Notes: generated by a model from the sequence alone, not told the origin. A stretch of 8,257 nucleotides of DNA from an uncultured Erysipelotrichaceae bacterium (GCA_947575425.1 CANPNQ010000032.1:1-8257), one strand, 5' to 3'. Numbered from the stretch's first letter, positions 1 through 5,688 are shown. A program made the numbers and translations.

Positions 1-591
1 CTGGTAGGAGTGAAGCCAACCAGTGGCAATGATGAGATCATCATTGCCGGTTCTAACGGTAAGGCGGTTCGTTTCCATGAAAATGATGTCAGGGCAATGG
101 GAAGAACGTCGAGTGGCGTCAAAGGATTTGATATGGATGGCAGTTATGTTGTCGGTGCAGCCACAAGCAGAGAAGGAAACTATCTGTTGTCTGTCAGTGA
201 AAACGGATATGGAAAGCGTAGTATCATCGCTGATTATCGTTTAACAAAACGTGGTGTTAAGGGTGTGAAGACAATCAATATCACGGAAAAAACCGGAGGA
301 TTGGTTGCGGTACGTGCTGTCAACGGTAATGAAGATGTGATGATCATGACAAATGATGGAATTATCATTCGTATATCGGTAGAGAATATTGGAATTTATT
401 CTCGAAACACACAAGGCGTGAAACTGATCCATGTAGGTGAAGATACCGGTGTTGCGAAGGTCGCTATTGTGGAGCAGAGTGAAGAAAATGAGAATACAGA
501 GGAGGAGATGGAAGCACAAAGGGAGAAGGAGTCCTTACAACAGGAGGCAGGAAATGAGTCAAGTGCTGTTGACAAGGATTCGGAATCATGA
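1..591 (+). CDS. gyrA: DNA gyrase subunit A, C-terminal fragment (5' end outside window)
   Basis: The reading frame is open from base 1 (codons start at 1, 4, 7) to TGA at 589-591, giving 196 residues of the GyrA C-terminal beta-pinwheel. This domain wraps DNA so that the A2B2 gyrase can introduce negative supercoils using ATP. Repeated blade signatures are visible: 'IIIAGSNGKAVRF' followed by 'MGRTSSGVKG', then 'YGKRSIIADYRLTKRGVKGVKT', quoted here only as landmarks of two blades, and a last blade with 'MITMTNDG'-like and 'SRNTQGVKLI' segments. The 'GRT.tGVKG' and 'RNTQGV' signatures favour GyrA over ParC. The canonical GyrA box belongs to the first blade, which is outside the window. The last 39 or so residues form a Glu-rich acidic tail, typical of GyrA and variable between species. 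No terminator lies directly after the gene; readthrough would enter the serS T-box. Identification as GyrA is firm; only the 3' part is present. Confidence 0.95.
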   Translation: MVGVKPTSGNDEIIIAGSNGKAVRFHENDVRAMGRTSSGVKGFDMDGSYVVGAATSREGNYLLSVSENGYGKRSIIADYRLTKRGVKGVKTINITEKTGGLVAVRAVNGNEDVMIMTNDGIIIRISVENIGIYSRNTQGVKLIHVGEDTGVAKVAIVEQSEENENTEEEMEAQREKESLQQEAGNESSAVDKDSES

Positions 592-597
592 TATAAC
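569..597 (+). promoter_or_regulatory. Sigma-A-type promoter of the serS T-box transcript, overlapping the gyrA stop
   Basis: A consensus -35 TTGACA (569-574) is followed by a 17-bp spacer and a -10 TATAAC (592-597, one mismatch to TATAAT). The spacer ends in TGA (589-591), which forms an extended -10 TGn element and is also the gyrA stop codon. Initiation would be expected at about 603-606. The promoter therefore lies inside the gyrA 3' end and gives serS transcription independent of gyrA. Confidence 0.8.
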
Positions 598-603
598 TGT
601 ACC

Positions 604-839
604 TGATGAGAAAGAGAAAGCATAGATGAGGAAAAGTAAGTATGCTGGATAAGTATAGAGAGATGATGGTTGGTGAAAATCATTCTTATGGGCATATAGA
701 AATCCACCTCGGAGTGGAGCGGTGAAGCTGAGTAGCCGATCCCGGTCGTACCGTTATCGCGTTTGAGATACAGAGAGAAATCTGTAAGAAGGGTGGCAAC
801 ACGAGGCATTCGTCCCTTTAGGGGCAATGTCTCGTTTTT
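604..839 (+). promoter_or_regulatory. T-box riboswitch leader, serine-specific (serS)
   Basis: This RNA senses uncharged tRNA-Ser and permits transcription into serS. Stem I can be drawn from 627 to 711. The base helix pairs GAGG (628-631) with CCUC (707-710). The specifier loop has AGUA (635-638) on its 5' side and GAAA-UCC-A on its 3' side, so the specifier is the serine codon UCC at 703-705. Further helices are 640-645 with 692-697, 649-653 with 685-689, and 663-667 with 679-683, closing the conserved apical GGUUGGUGAAA loop. Stem III is 737-759 (CGAU/AUCG and CGGU/ACCG). The antiterminator pairs AAGGG (789-793) with CCCUU (814-818) and ACG (801-803) with CGU (811-813). Its bulge begins UGGC (794-797), complementary to the GCCA 3' end expected for tRNA-Ser with discriminator G73. 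The competing terminator is listed separately. The 5' end is inferred from the promoter. Confidence 0.95.
801..839 (+). terminator. Regulated terminator of the serS T-box
   Basis: ACGAGGCAUU (801-810) pairs with AAUGUCUCGU (826-835), with one G-U pair. After a small C/CG internal bulge, UCCC (813-816) pairs with GGGG (821-824) around a UUUA loop. The stem runs directly into a U-run at 835-839. It reuses bases 801-803 and 811-818 of the antiterminator, so the two folds exclude each other. It would also stop transcripts reading through from gyrA when serine is plentiful. Confidence 0.9.
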
Positions 840-847
840 ATATATCC

Positions 848-855
848 AGAGGAGG
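848..855 (+). promoter_or_regulatory. serS ribosome binding site that decides the start codon
   Basis: AGAGGAGG at 848-855 lies only 2 nt before the ATG at 858 but 8 nt before the in-frame ATG at 864. The spacing, together with the usual SerRS N-terminus MLDIKF, favours 864 as the start. Confidence 0.8.
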
Positions 856-863
856 TAATGAAT

Positions 864-2150
864 ATGTTGGATATAAAATTTGTAAGAGATCATGCGGAGG
901 AAGTAAAGGAGAATATAAAAAAGAAATTTCAGGATCAGAAGCTTCCGTTGGTGGATGAGGTGATCGCCTTGGATAAGGAAAACAGGGCGTTAAAACAACG
1001 CGGTGATGATCTGAGAGCGCAGCGTAATCAATTTAGTCGTCAGATTGGCAGATTGATGAAGGAAGGCAAACGAGAGGAAGCAGAGAAAGTAAAGGTACAG
1101 GTATCTTCGATGGCTGAGGAGATGAAGCAAATCGAGGCAAAAGAAGCAGAAGTCACTGCACAAATTGAAACGATCATGATGCAAATACCGAATATGATCA
1201 ATCCAACTGTACCGATTGGTAAAGATGACAGTGAGAATGTGGAATTGGAAAAATACGGCGAGCCAAGAATACCTGACTTTGAAATTCCTTATCATACTGA
1301 AATTATGGAACGCTTTCATGGAATTGATATGGATAGCGCAAGGAAAGTAGCCGGGAATGGTTTTTATTATCTGATGGGTGATATTGCCCGATTGCATTCC
1401 GCAATGACTGCTTATGCCAGAGATTTTATGATAGAGCGCGGGTTTACTTATGTGGTGCCTCCATTTATGATTCGCTCTCATGTGGTTACAGGTGTAATGA
1501 GCTTCGCGGAGATGGAGAATATGATGTACAAAATTGAGGGGGAGGACTTGTATCTGATCGGTACCAGTGAGCATTCCATGATCGGGAAGTTCATTGATAC
1601 TATTTTAGAGGAAAAGGATATGCCTTATACCTATACCAGTTATTCTCCTTGCTTCCGTAAGGAAAAAGGGGCACATGGTATTGAAGAGCGTGGTGTGTAT
1701 CGAATCCATCAGTTTGAAAAGCAGGAAATGATCGTTGTATGTAAACCAGAGGAAAGTGCAGATTGGTTCGTGAAGCTATATATGAATACGGTTGATTTGT
1801 TCCGGAGTATGGATATTCCGGTGCGTACATTAGAGTGCTGTTCCGGAGATTTGGCAGATCTGAAGTGTAAGTCTGTCGATGTGGAAGCATGGAGTCCCAG
1901 ACAGCAGAAGTATTTTGAGGTCGGCAGTTGTTCCAATTTAACGGATGCACAGGCAAGGAGATTGAAAATCCGTGTCAATGGGGAAAATGGAAAGTATTTT
2001 GCGCATACATTGAATAATACCGTAGTAGCTCCGCCGCGTATGTTAATTGCTTTTTTAGAGAATAATCTGAATGCGGATGGCAGTGTGAATATTCCTGAAG
2101 TGCTTCAGCCATATATGGGGGGATTAAAGAAGATGGAACCGAAGAAATGA
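864..2150 (+). CDS. serS: Seryl-tRNA synthetase
   Basis: Class II aminoacyl-tRNA synthetase that makes Ser-AMP and charges tRNA-Ser in the cytoplasm. From the start at 864 it is 428 residues, a normal length. The N-terminal domain has the long antiparallel coiled-coil arm (about residues 28-108, rich in K/E/Q) that holds the long variable arm of tRNA-Ser. The class II core follows: PPFM (199-202), GTSEH (233-237), motif 2 SPCFRKEKGAHG...RIHQFEKQEM (261-289) with the ATP-contacting Arg265, the GSCSN segment (354-358) and motif 3 HTLNNTVVAPPRMLIAFLEN (381-400) with Arg392. Several of these segments differ from the E. coli-like pattern I remember (LIPTAE, TLNGSGLAVGR) and read more like archaeal-type SerRS. 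An alternative ATG at 858 is disfavoured by ribosome-site spacing. Expression is controlled by the serine T-box. The stop overlaps the next start as ATGA. Confidence 0.97.
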   Translation: MLDIKFVRDHAEEVKENIKKKFQDQKLPLVDEVIALDKENRALKQRGDDLRAQRNQFSRQIGRLMKEGKREEAEKVKVQVSSMAEEMKQIEAKEAEVTAQIETIMMQIPNMINPTVPIGKDDSENVELEKYGEPRIPDFEIPYHTEIMERFHGIDMDSARKVAGNGFYYLMGDIARLHSAMTAYARDFMIERGFTYVVPPFMIRSHVVTGVMSFAEMENMMYKIEGEDLYLIGTSEHSMIGKFIDTILEEKDMPYTYTSYSPCFRKEKGAHGIEERGVYRIHQFEKQEMIVVCKPEESADWFVKLYMNTVDLFRSMDIPVRTLECCSGDLADLKCKSVDVEAWSPRQQKYFEVGSCSNLTDAQARRLKIRVNGENGKYFAHTLNNTVVAPPRMLIAFLENNLNADGSVNIPEVLQPYMGGLKKMEPKK

Positions 2151-2659
2151 ATATAACAGGGACATATCAAATCTCAAAAGAAGATTTTGAAGAAATCTAT
2201 CGGGCGCATTGTCATTATAAATTCCACTTACGCCGATCTATGTATTTGAGTGTGGCATTGTTAGTATTCGGGGTTACGATGGAGCAAGGATTCGCCATGG
2301 ATCTTGGCTGGGTGAATACCATGGATTCTGTTTTGTTTGTTATCAGCTTGCTCTGTAATTTGTTTTGTGATTTTTATTTACCAAAGGAAGAGTATAAGCG
2401 ATTTCATGCACAAAAAAAAGATCAAGGTGTGATCTCTATTCAGGAAGATATATTGATATATGGGGAAGGAAGTCAGGCAGTTTCAAAAGAATGGAATCAA
2501 TTTAAACGATGCTTAGAAACAAAAAAAGCATTCTTATTATATCAGGGAGATATGTTTTCTATTCTTTGGAAAGAGGCTTGTGGAGAACAGGTGGATGAAG
2601 TGAGAACCTTATTATCGCAAAAGATCAATCACGGCAGACCTATTATAACAAAAAAATAA
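2147..2659 (+). CDS. Small two-helix membrane protein, YcxB-like
   Basis: A 170-residue protein of unknown function. The start ATG overlaps the serS stop (ATGA, 2147-2150) and has no strong ribosome site of its own, so translation is probably coupled to serS and controlled by the same T-box. The sequence shows a short polar N-terminus (MNITGTYQISKEDF), two hydrophobic segments (about residues 32-52 and 60-78), then a soluble C-terminal part of about 90 residues. That part contains a beta-rich stretch with 'EWNQFKRCLETKKAFLLYQG' (115-134) and 'FSILWKEAC' (137-145). This layout of two helices followed by a 'W..(I/F)......(F)LLY' domain matches what I know of the YcxB-like family in Firmicutes, whose role is not established. 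The family's usual IPK-type ending of the motif appears here as ILWK. Assignment to that family is a pattern-level inference. A serS-related role is not implied by the adjacency alone. Confidence 0.8.
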   Translation: MNITGTYQISKEDFEEIYRAHCHYKFHLRRSMYLSVALLVFGVTMEQGFAMDLGWVNTMDSVLFVISLLCNLFCDFYLPKEEYKRFHAQKKDQGVISIQEDILIYGEGSQAVSKEWNQFKRCLETKKAFLLYQGDMFSILWKEACGEQVDEVRTLLSQKINHGRPIITKK

Positions 2660-2668
2660 ACTAATCTT

Positions 2669-2684
2669 TGTTTCACGTGAAACA
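2669..2684. other. parS centromere site 1 (ParB/Spo0J binding)
   Basis: TGTTTCACGTGAAACA is a perfect 16-bp palindrome identical to the conserved bacterial chromosomal parS consensus (TGTTNCACGTGAAACA in Bacillus). It is intergenic, 9 bp after the stop of the YcxB-like gene and before the ffs promoter. ParB binds parS and, with CTP, loads as a sliding clamp that recruits SMC and guides origin segregation. Such sites cluster near oriC, consistent with the gene content here. A second identical copy is at 4795-4810. Confidence 0.93.
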
Positions 2685-2717
2685 TTTAAAAAATGGAGTA
2701 AAAAGAAAAGAGAAGCA

Positions 2718-2746
2718 TTGAATTATCATAGGAATTATGGTACTAT
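2718..2746 (+). promoter_or_regulatory. Promoter of the SRP RNA gene
   Basis: TTGAAT (2718-2723) is followed by a 17-bp spacer ending in TGG (2738-2740) and by TACTAT (2741-2746), so the -10 has the extended TGn element. The predicted start at about 2752-2753 coincides with the first base of the SRP RNA closing helix, which supports the call. Confidence 0.75.
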
Positions 2747-2752
2747 ATGAGG

Positions 2753-2838
2753 GCTATCACAATGACATCTTCTGAATCTGGTCAGGTCGGGAACGAAGCA
2801 GCCATAAGGAAGCTCTGTCATGTGTGATAGCACTTTTT
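2753..2838 (+). ncRNA. ffs: Signal recognition particle RNA, small bacterial (4.5S) type
   Basis: Scaffold RNA of the SRP, bound by Ffh, which targets nascent membrane proteins to the membrane. The near-invariant domain IV core GGUCAGGUC-G-GGAA-C-GAAGCAGCC is at 2780-2803, with the GGAA tetraloop at 2790-2793. The rest folds as one long hairpin: GCUAUCACA (2753-2761) pairs with UGUGAUAGC (2823-2831), and AUGACA with UGUCAU inside it. The length, about 80-86 nt, is that of the Alu-less small form rather than the roughly 270-nt Bacillus scRNA. The closing helix runs into a U-run (2834-2838) and can itself act as an intrinsic terminator. The base pair closing the tetraloop is G-C, whereas E. coli has C-G, a compensated swap. 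The 3' end is approximate. Confidence 0.95.
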
Positions 2839-3043
2839 ATATCGAGAGTTTCTGTGGATAAAGAAACGGAAAGATGAAGAGCAAGCGTTTGAGAAAGTCG
2901 ATTGTGTGTAAGAAAATGAATGGATATAGTCTCTTTTTTTCCATCCATGGCTTCGCTATAAGAAAAGAAAAGATACGAAAGTATAAAGGAAAGATACCAG
3001 TATACAATCTATGGCAATAGGCTTCACATTAGTGAAGTACCAA
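2839..3043 (+). other. Spacer between ffs and tadA without a convincing gene
   Basis: About 200 bp rich in purine runs. It holds a 6-bp hairpin with an 8-nt loop (GTTTCT 2848-2853 with AGAAAC 2862-2867) without a following U-run, a T7 tract at about 2934-2940, and a second hairpin CTTCAC-ATTA-GTGAAG at 3022-3037 just before the tadA ribosome site. A 48-codon frame (ATG 2874 to TAG 3018-3020) is open and Lys/Arg-rich, but it lacks a properly spaced ribosome site and I do not call it. A weak promoter candidate for tadA is TTGAGA (2889-2894), 17 bp, GAAAAT (2912-2917). Confidence 0.5.
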
Positions 3044-3057
3044 AAGAGGAAATCCCT

Positions 3058-3585
3058 ATGATGAAAAATGATGAAGATTTTATGATGGAAGCAATCAAGC
3101 AGGCGGAGTTGGCGCAAGCACAGGATGAGGTGCCAATCGGCTGTGTGATTGTGAAAGATGGAAAGATCATAGCGAAGGCACATAATGAGCGTGAGGGAAA
3201 GCAAAGAACCATTGCTCATGCGGAAATTCTGGCGATTGAAAAGGCGAATAAAAAACTAGGCTCTTGGCGATTGGATGATTGTACACTATATGTGACCTTG
3301 GAACCATGCCCAATGTGTGCCGGAGCGATTCTGTTATCAAGAATTGCACATGTGGTTTATGGCGCAAGAGATCGTAAAGGCGGCTGCGTAGAAACCTGTA
3401 TGAAAATGTATGAAACAGCGGGATTTAATCATTATCCTACCGCAGAGGGTGGTGTATTGGAGGAGGCATGCGCTTCTTTGCTGCAAAGCTTTTTTCAGAA
3501 AAAAAGAGGTCAGAAAAAAGCAAAGCAAAATCAAAAAAAGAATCCAGCAATAAATGAAGAATTTCAGAGGGCGAATGACAAATAA
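3058..3585 (+). CDS. tadA: tRNA-specific adenosine deaminase TadA
   Basis: Zinc-dependent deaminase that converts A34 of tRNA-Arg(ACG) to inosine, allowing one tRNA to read CGU, CGC and CGA. The 175-residue product carries the cytidine-deaminase-fold signatures: HAE at 54-56 (zinc ligand His54, proton-shuttle Glu56) and PCPMC at 83-87 (zinc ligands Cys84 and Cys87). The N-terminal helix 'MMEAIKQAELAQ' and 'EVPIGCVIV' are typical of TadA rather than of free-base deaminases. The start at 3058 has AGAGG (3045-3049) 8 nt upstream; the adjacent ATG at 3061 is an alternative. The core ends near residue 148. The remaining 27 or so residues form a Lys/Gln/Asn-rich tail (several KK pairs) coded by A-rich runs and may be lineage-specific. 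It lies downstream of ffs and upstream of dnaX, the usual neighbourhood in Firmicutes. Confidence 0.95.
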   Translation: MMKNDEDFMMEAIKQAELAQAQDEVPIGCVIVKDGKIIAKAHNEREGKQRTIAHAEILAIEKANKKLGSWRLDDCTLYVTLEPCPMCAGAILLSRIAHVVYGARDRKGGCVETCMKMYETAGFNHYPTAEGGVLEEACASLLQSFFQKKRGQKKAKQNQKKNPAINEEFQRANDK

Positions 3586-3608
3586 GAATAGTGTTTCTAT
3601 GCAATTTT

Positions 3609-3617
3609 TGGTATAAT
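3609..3617 (+). promoter_or_regulatory. Extended -10 promoter of the dnaX-ybaB-recR operon
   Basis: TGG (3609-3611) directly precedes a perfect TATAAT (3612-3617). No good -35 hexamer sits 16-18 bp upstream (17 bp gives TAGTGT), so the element relies on the extended -10. Initiation at about 3624 would leave a leader of only about 20 nt before the dnaX GTG, just containing the ribosome site AGGTGA (3634-3639). Confidence 0.65.
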
Positions 3618-3643
3618 TATTTCAAAGGAAAGCAGGTGAAACC

Positions 3644-5374
3644 GTGGCATATAAAGCGTTATATCGAACTTATCGACCGAATACCTTTGATGAAGTAGTC
3701 GGTCAGCAGCCTATCGTACAGACGTTAAAAAATGCAATTAAAAAAAAGAAGATTGCACATGCCTATTTATTCTGTGGACCAAGGGGAACGGGAAAAACAT
3801 CTATTGCGAAAATATTTGCCAAAGCGGTGAATTGTCATGGTGAAGAAAACCGCCCCTGCATGGAATGCGATAATTGTCTTGCAATTACGGATGGATCCCA
3901 TCCCGATATAGTGGAAATTGACGCAGCCAGTAATAATGGCGTAGAGGAAGTCAGAAATCTCATTGAAAAAGTAAAATATGCGCCAATCAAAGGGGTATAT
4001 AAGGTGTATATCATCGATGAGGTTCATATGATGTCTGCAGGGGCATTCAATGCATTGTTAAAGACGATTGAAGAACCACCGTCTCATGTCATCTTTATAT
4101 TGGCAACAACAGAGCCTCATAAGGTGTTGCCCACAATTATTTCCAGATGTCAGCGTTATGATTTTACTAAAATACCGGCGTTGGAAATAGAAAAGCGGTT
4201 GCGCATCGGCTTGGATGCAGAAGGAATTCGATGTGAGGATGAGGTTGTTCGTGTCGTTGCCCAATTAAGTGATGGAGGAATGCGTGATGCTTGGAGTATT
4301 ATGGATCAATGCATCGCCTATGCGCAAAACGATATTCAAGTTCATCATATCAATGAGATTTATGGCATTTTAACCATAAAGGAAAAATTGCAATTATTGG
4401 ATATGGTAATGAACCAAGAAACCGGAGCCTGCATAAGTTTTGTAAGGCAGATGATGGAAAAAAGTGTTGATGTGAAGCGTTTGACGATCGAATTAATCGA
4501 ATTGATCAAAGAATCTATCATATACGATCAGACGCATGCTGCGGATTTATTACATAAGATCAATCAAGAGGAAGCAGAAGCATTGATTCAACAAGCCAAT
4601 AAGTCTCAGCGCTATCATATGATTGATACCTTGATGACAACGTATGATAAATATCGCAATGCAATGGATATTTCTTCTTATTTTGAGGTATGCTTATTAA
4701 AAATGATGGAAGAACCACCGCAGGAGACGATGGGAAATCCGAAAAAACAGGAAAAGCATTTACCGGAGTATGAAGGAAAACCAAGACCGTCAGTTGTTTC
4801 ACGTGAAACAATGCCAAGGAGATCAGAGAAGCAAGCGAAAGAAGAATCGATCAAAAATGTGGCGGTGGAGGAAACAAAGGAAAATGATTTTGCGCATCCG
4901 CTTGCGGATGAATATGTGTTACAACTTTTGGTAGGGGCCAATAAGCCAGAGAAACAAACAGACCAGCAGTGTTTTCAAAAAATCAATGATTATGCGATGG
5001 ATTTGGAATGGGCAAGGGAAGCCAATTTGTTGAGAAACGGTACGATTATGGCTAGTGGAGGAACCTATTTGATCATCACAGTCAGCAGTCAGGCAGAAGC
5101 GAATGAAATCAATGAAAAGAATCGCCATGATGCATTTTCCGATTTTACAAAGAAACTATTTCATAAATGCAAAAAAATATTTGCGGTAACAGCGGAACAA
5201 TCCCAGCGGGTGACCAATGATTTTCGAAACAGGATGACAGATGGCACCTTGCCGGAAGCGATTCGCTTTGAATTTGAGACAAAGGAAGAAAAAACTTTGC
5301 TTCAGGAACCAACAAATGAAGAAGTGATCGTCGATTTATTCGGGAAAGATAATGTAATCATAACGGAGGACTGA
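3644..5374 (+). CDS. dnaX: DNA polymerase III subunits tau/gamma (clamp loader ATPase)
   Basis: AAA+ ATPase of the clamp loader that opens and places the beta sliding clamp and couples the replicative polymerases. It has 576 residues and starts at GTG 3644, with AGGTGA (3634-3639) 4 nt upstream and the standard MAYKALYRTYRP N-terminus. Visible motifs are Walker A GPRGTGKT (45-52), a four-Cys zinc module (Cys64, 72, 75, 78), Walker B IIDEVHM (123-129), sensor 1 ATTEPHK (154-160), the SRC arginine finger (Arg168) and sensor 2 GGMRDAWS (211-218). Domain III runs to about 355. A charged, low-conservation linker (about 357-420) follows, then a C-terminal domain ending 'DLFGKDNV'. I see no heptamer in the right phase for a programmed -1 shift, so a separate gamma form is not evident. 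Codons 384-389 contain a perfect parS. It is first gene of an operon with ybaB. Confidence 0.97.
   Translation: MAYKALYRTYRPNTFDEVVGQQPIVQTLKNAIKKKKIAHAYLFCGPRGTGKTSIAKIFAKAVNCHGEENRPCMECDNCLAITDGSHPDIVEIDAASNNGVEEVRNLIEKVKYAPIKGVYKVYIIDEVHMMSAGAFNALLKTIEEPPSHVIFILATTEPHKVLPTIISRCQRYDFTKIPALEIEKRLRIGLDAEGIRCEDEVVRVVAQLSDGGMRDAWSIMDQCIAYAQNDIQVHHINEIYGILTIKEKLQLLDMVMNQETGACISFVRQMMEKSVDVKRLTIELIELIKESIIYDQTHAADLLHKINQEEAEALIQQANKSQRYHMIDTLMTTYDKYRNAMDISSYFEVCLLKMMEEPPQETMGNPKKQEKHLPEYEGKPRPSVVSRETMPRRSEKQAKEESIKNVAVEETKENDFAHPLADEYVLQLLVGANKPEKQTDQQCFQKINDYAMDLEWAREANLLRNGTIMASGGTYLIITVSSQAEANEINEKNRHDAFSDFTKKLFHKCKKIFAVTAEQSQRVTNDFRNRMTDGTLPEAIRFEFETKEEKTLLQEPTNEEVIVDLFGKDNVIITED
4795..4810. 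other. parS centromere site 2, inside dnaX
   Basis: A second perfect TGTTTCACGTGAAACA, in fact an 18-bp palindrome when the flanking T4794 and A4811 are counted. It covers the last base of V384 through T389 of DnaX (VSRET), in the poorly conserved linker between the ATPase core and the C-terminal domain, where coding constraint is low. It lies 2126 bp from site 1. Two exact copies of a 16-bp palindrome in 8 kb are not expected by chance. Confidence 0.93.
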
Positions 5375-5379
5375 TAACA

Positions 5380-5688
5380 ATGATTATGCAAGCATTATTA
5401 AAACAGGCACAGAAGATGCAGAAGGATTTAGGAAAGGCAGAAGCAGAATTAAGAGAAAAGGAGTACGAATCCACTGCAGGCGGCGGTGTGATTCGGGTTA
5501 CAGTAAAGGGAACCATGGAGGTTTTATCTGTAGAAATTTCAGAGGAATTGTTACAGGCAGACGCAAAAGATGATTTGCAGGAAATGCTAAAGCATACACT
5601 GAATGATGCCATTCGGCAGGCGACGGAGGATAAAGAGGCAATGATGAAAAAAATGACCGGGGGAGTGAAGATGCCGGGAGGATTTTAA
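5380..5688 (+). CDS. ybaB: Nucleoid-associated protein, YbaB/EbfC family
   Basis: A 102-residue protein of the YbaB/EbfC family: small dimeric DNA-binding proteins, usually encoded between dnaX and recR, whose exact role in nucleoid structure or recombination is unsettled. The N-terminal helix 'ALLKQAQKMQKDLGKAEAEL' (about 4-23) and the central 'GGGVIRVTVKGTMEVLSVEI' strand region (33-52) are the family signature, and a Met/Lys-rich helix with a Gly-rich end ('KMTGGVKMPGGF') closes the protein. The ribosome site GGAGG (5365-5369), inside the dnaX 3' end, is 10 nt before ATG 5380. ATG 5386 is an in-frame alternative with a longer gap, so 5380 is preferred. Only 5 bp separate it from dnaX, and its stop shares a base with the recR start, so all three are co-transcribed. 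The Bacillus name for this gene is yaaK. Confidence 0.93.
   Translation: MIMQALLKQAQKMQKDLGKAEAELREKEYESTAGGGVIRVTVKGTMEVLSVEISEELLQADAKDDLQEMLKHTLNDAIRQATEDKEAMMKKMTGGVKMPGGF

Noticed and set aside
396..893. Long reverse-strand open frame across the gyrA end and T-box
   Set aside because: It is antisense to gyrA, the T-box RNA and the start of serS, has no ribosome site, and its translation has no recognisable domain.
990..1574. 194-codon reverse-strand open frame inside serS
   Set aside because: Shadow of the serS coding frame; His/Leu/Phe-rich translation typical of an antisense frame.
2669..2690. Terminator for the serS operon formed by the TGTTTCACGTGAAACA palindrome
   Set aside because: The stem would be only about 6 bp with a 4-nt loop and is followed by TTTAAAAAA rather than a U-run. 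Exact identity to parS, and a second copy within a coding region, explain it better.
2874..3020. 48-codon basic open frame between ffs and tadA
   Set aside because: The only purine-rich stretch upstream (GGAAAG) directly abuts the ATG, with no usable ribosome-site spacing. Composition follows the A-rich spacer, and I recognise no family.
3644..5374. Programmed frameshift in dnaX giving a short gamma form
   Set aside because: A-runs exist (for example near 3736, 4741 and 4977), but none has the slippery heptamer A-AAA-AAN in the zero-frame phase with a suitable downstream stem, so tau/gamma switching is not supported.
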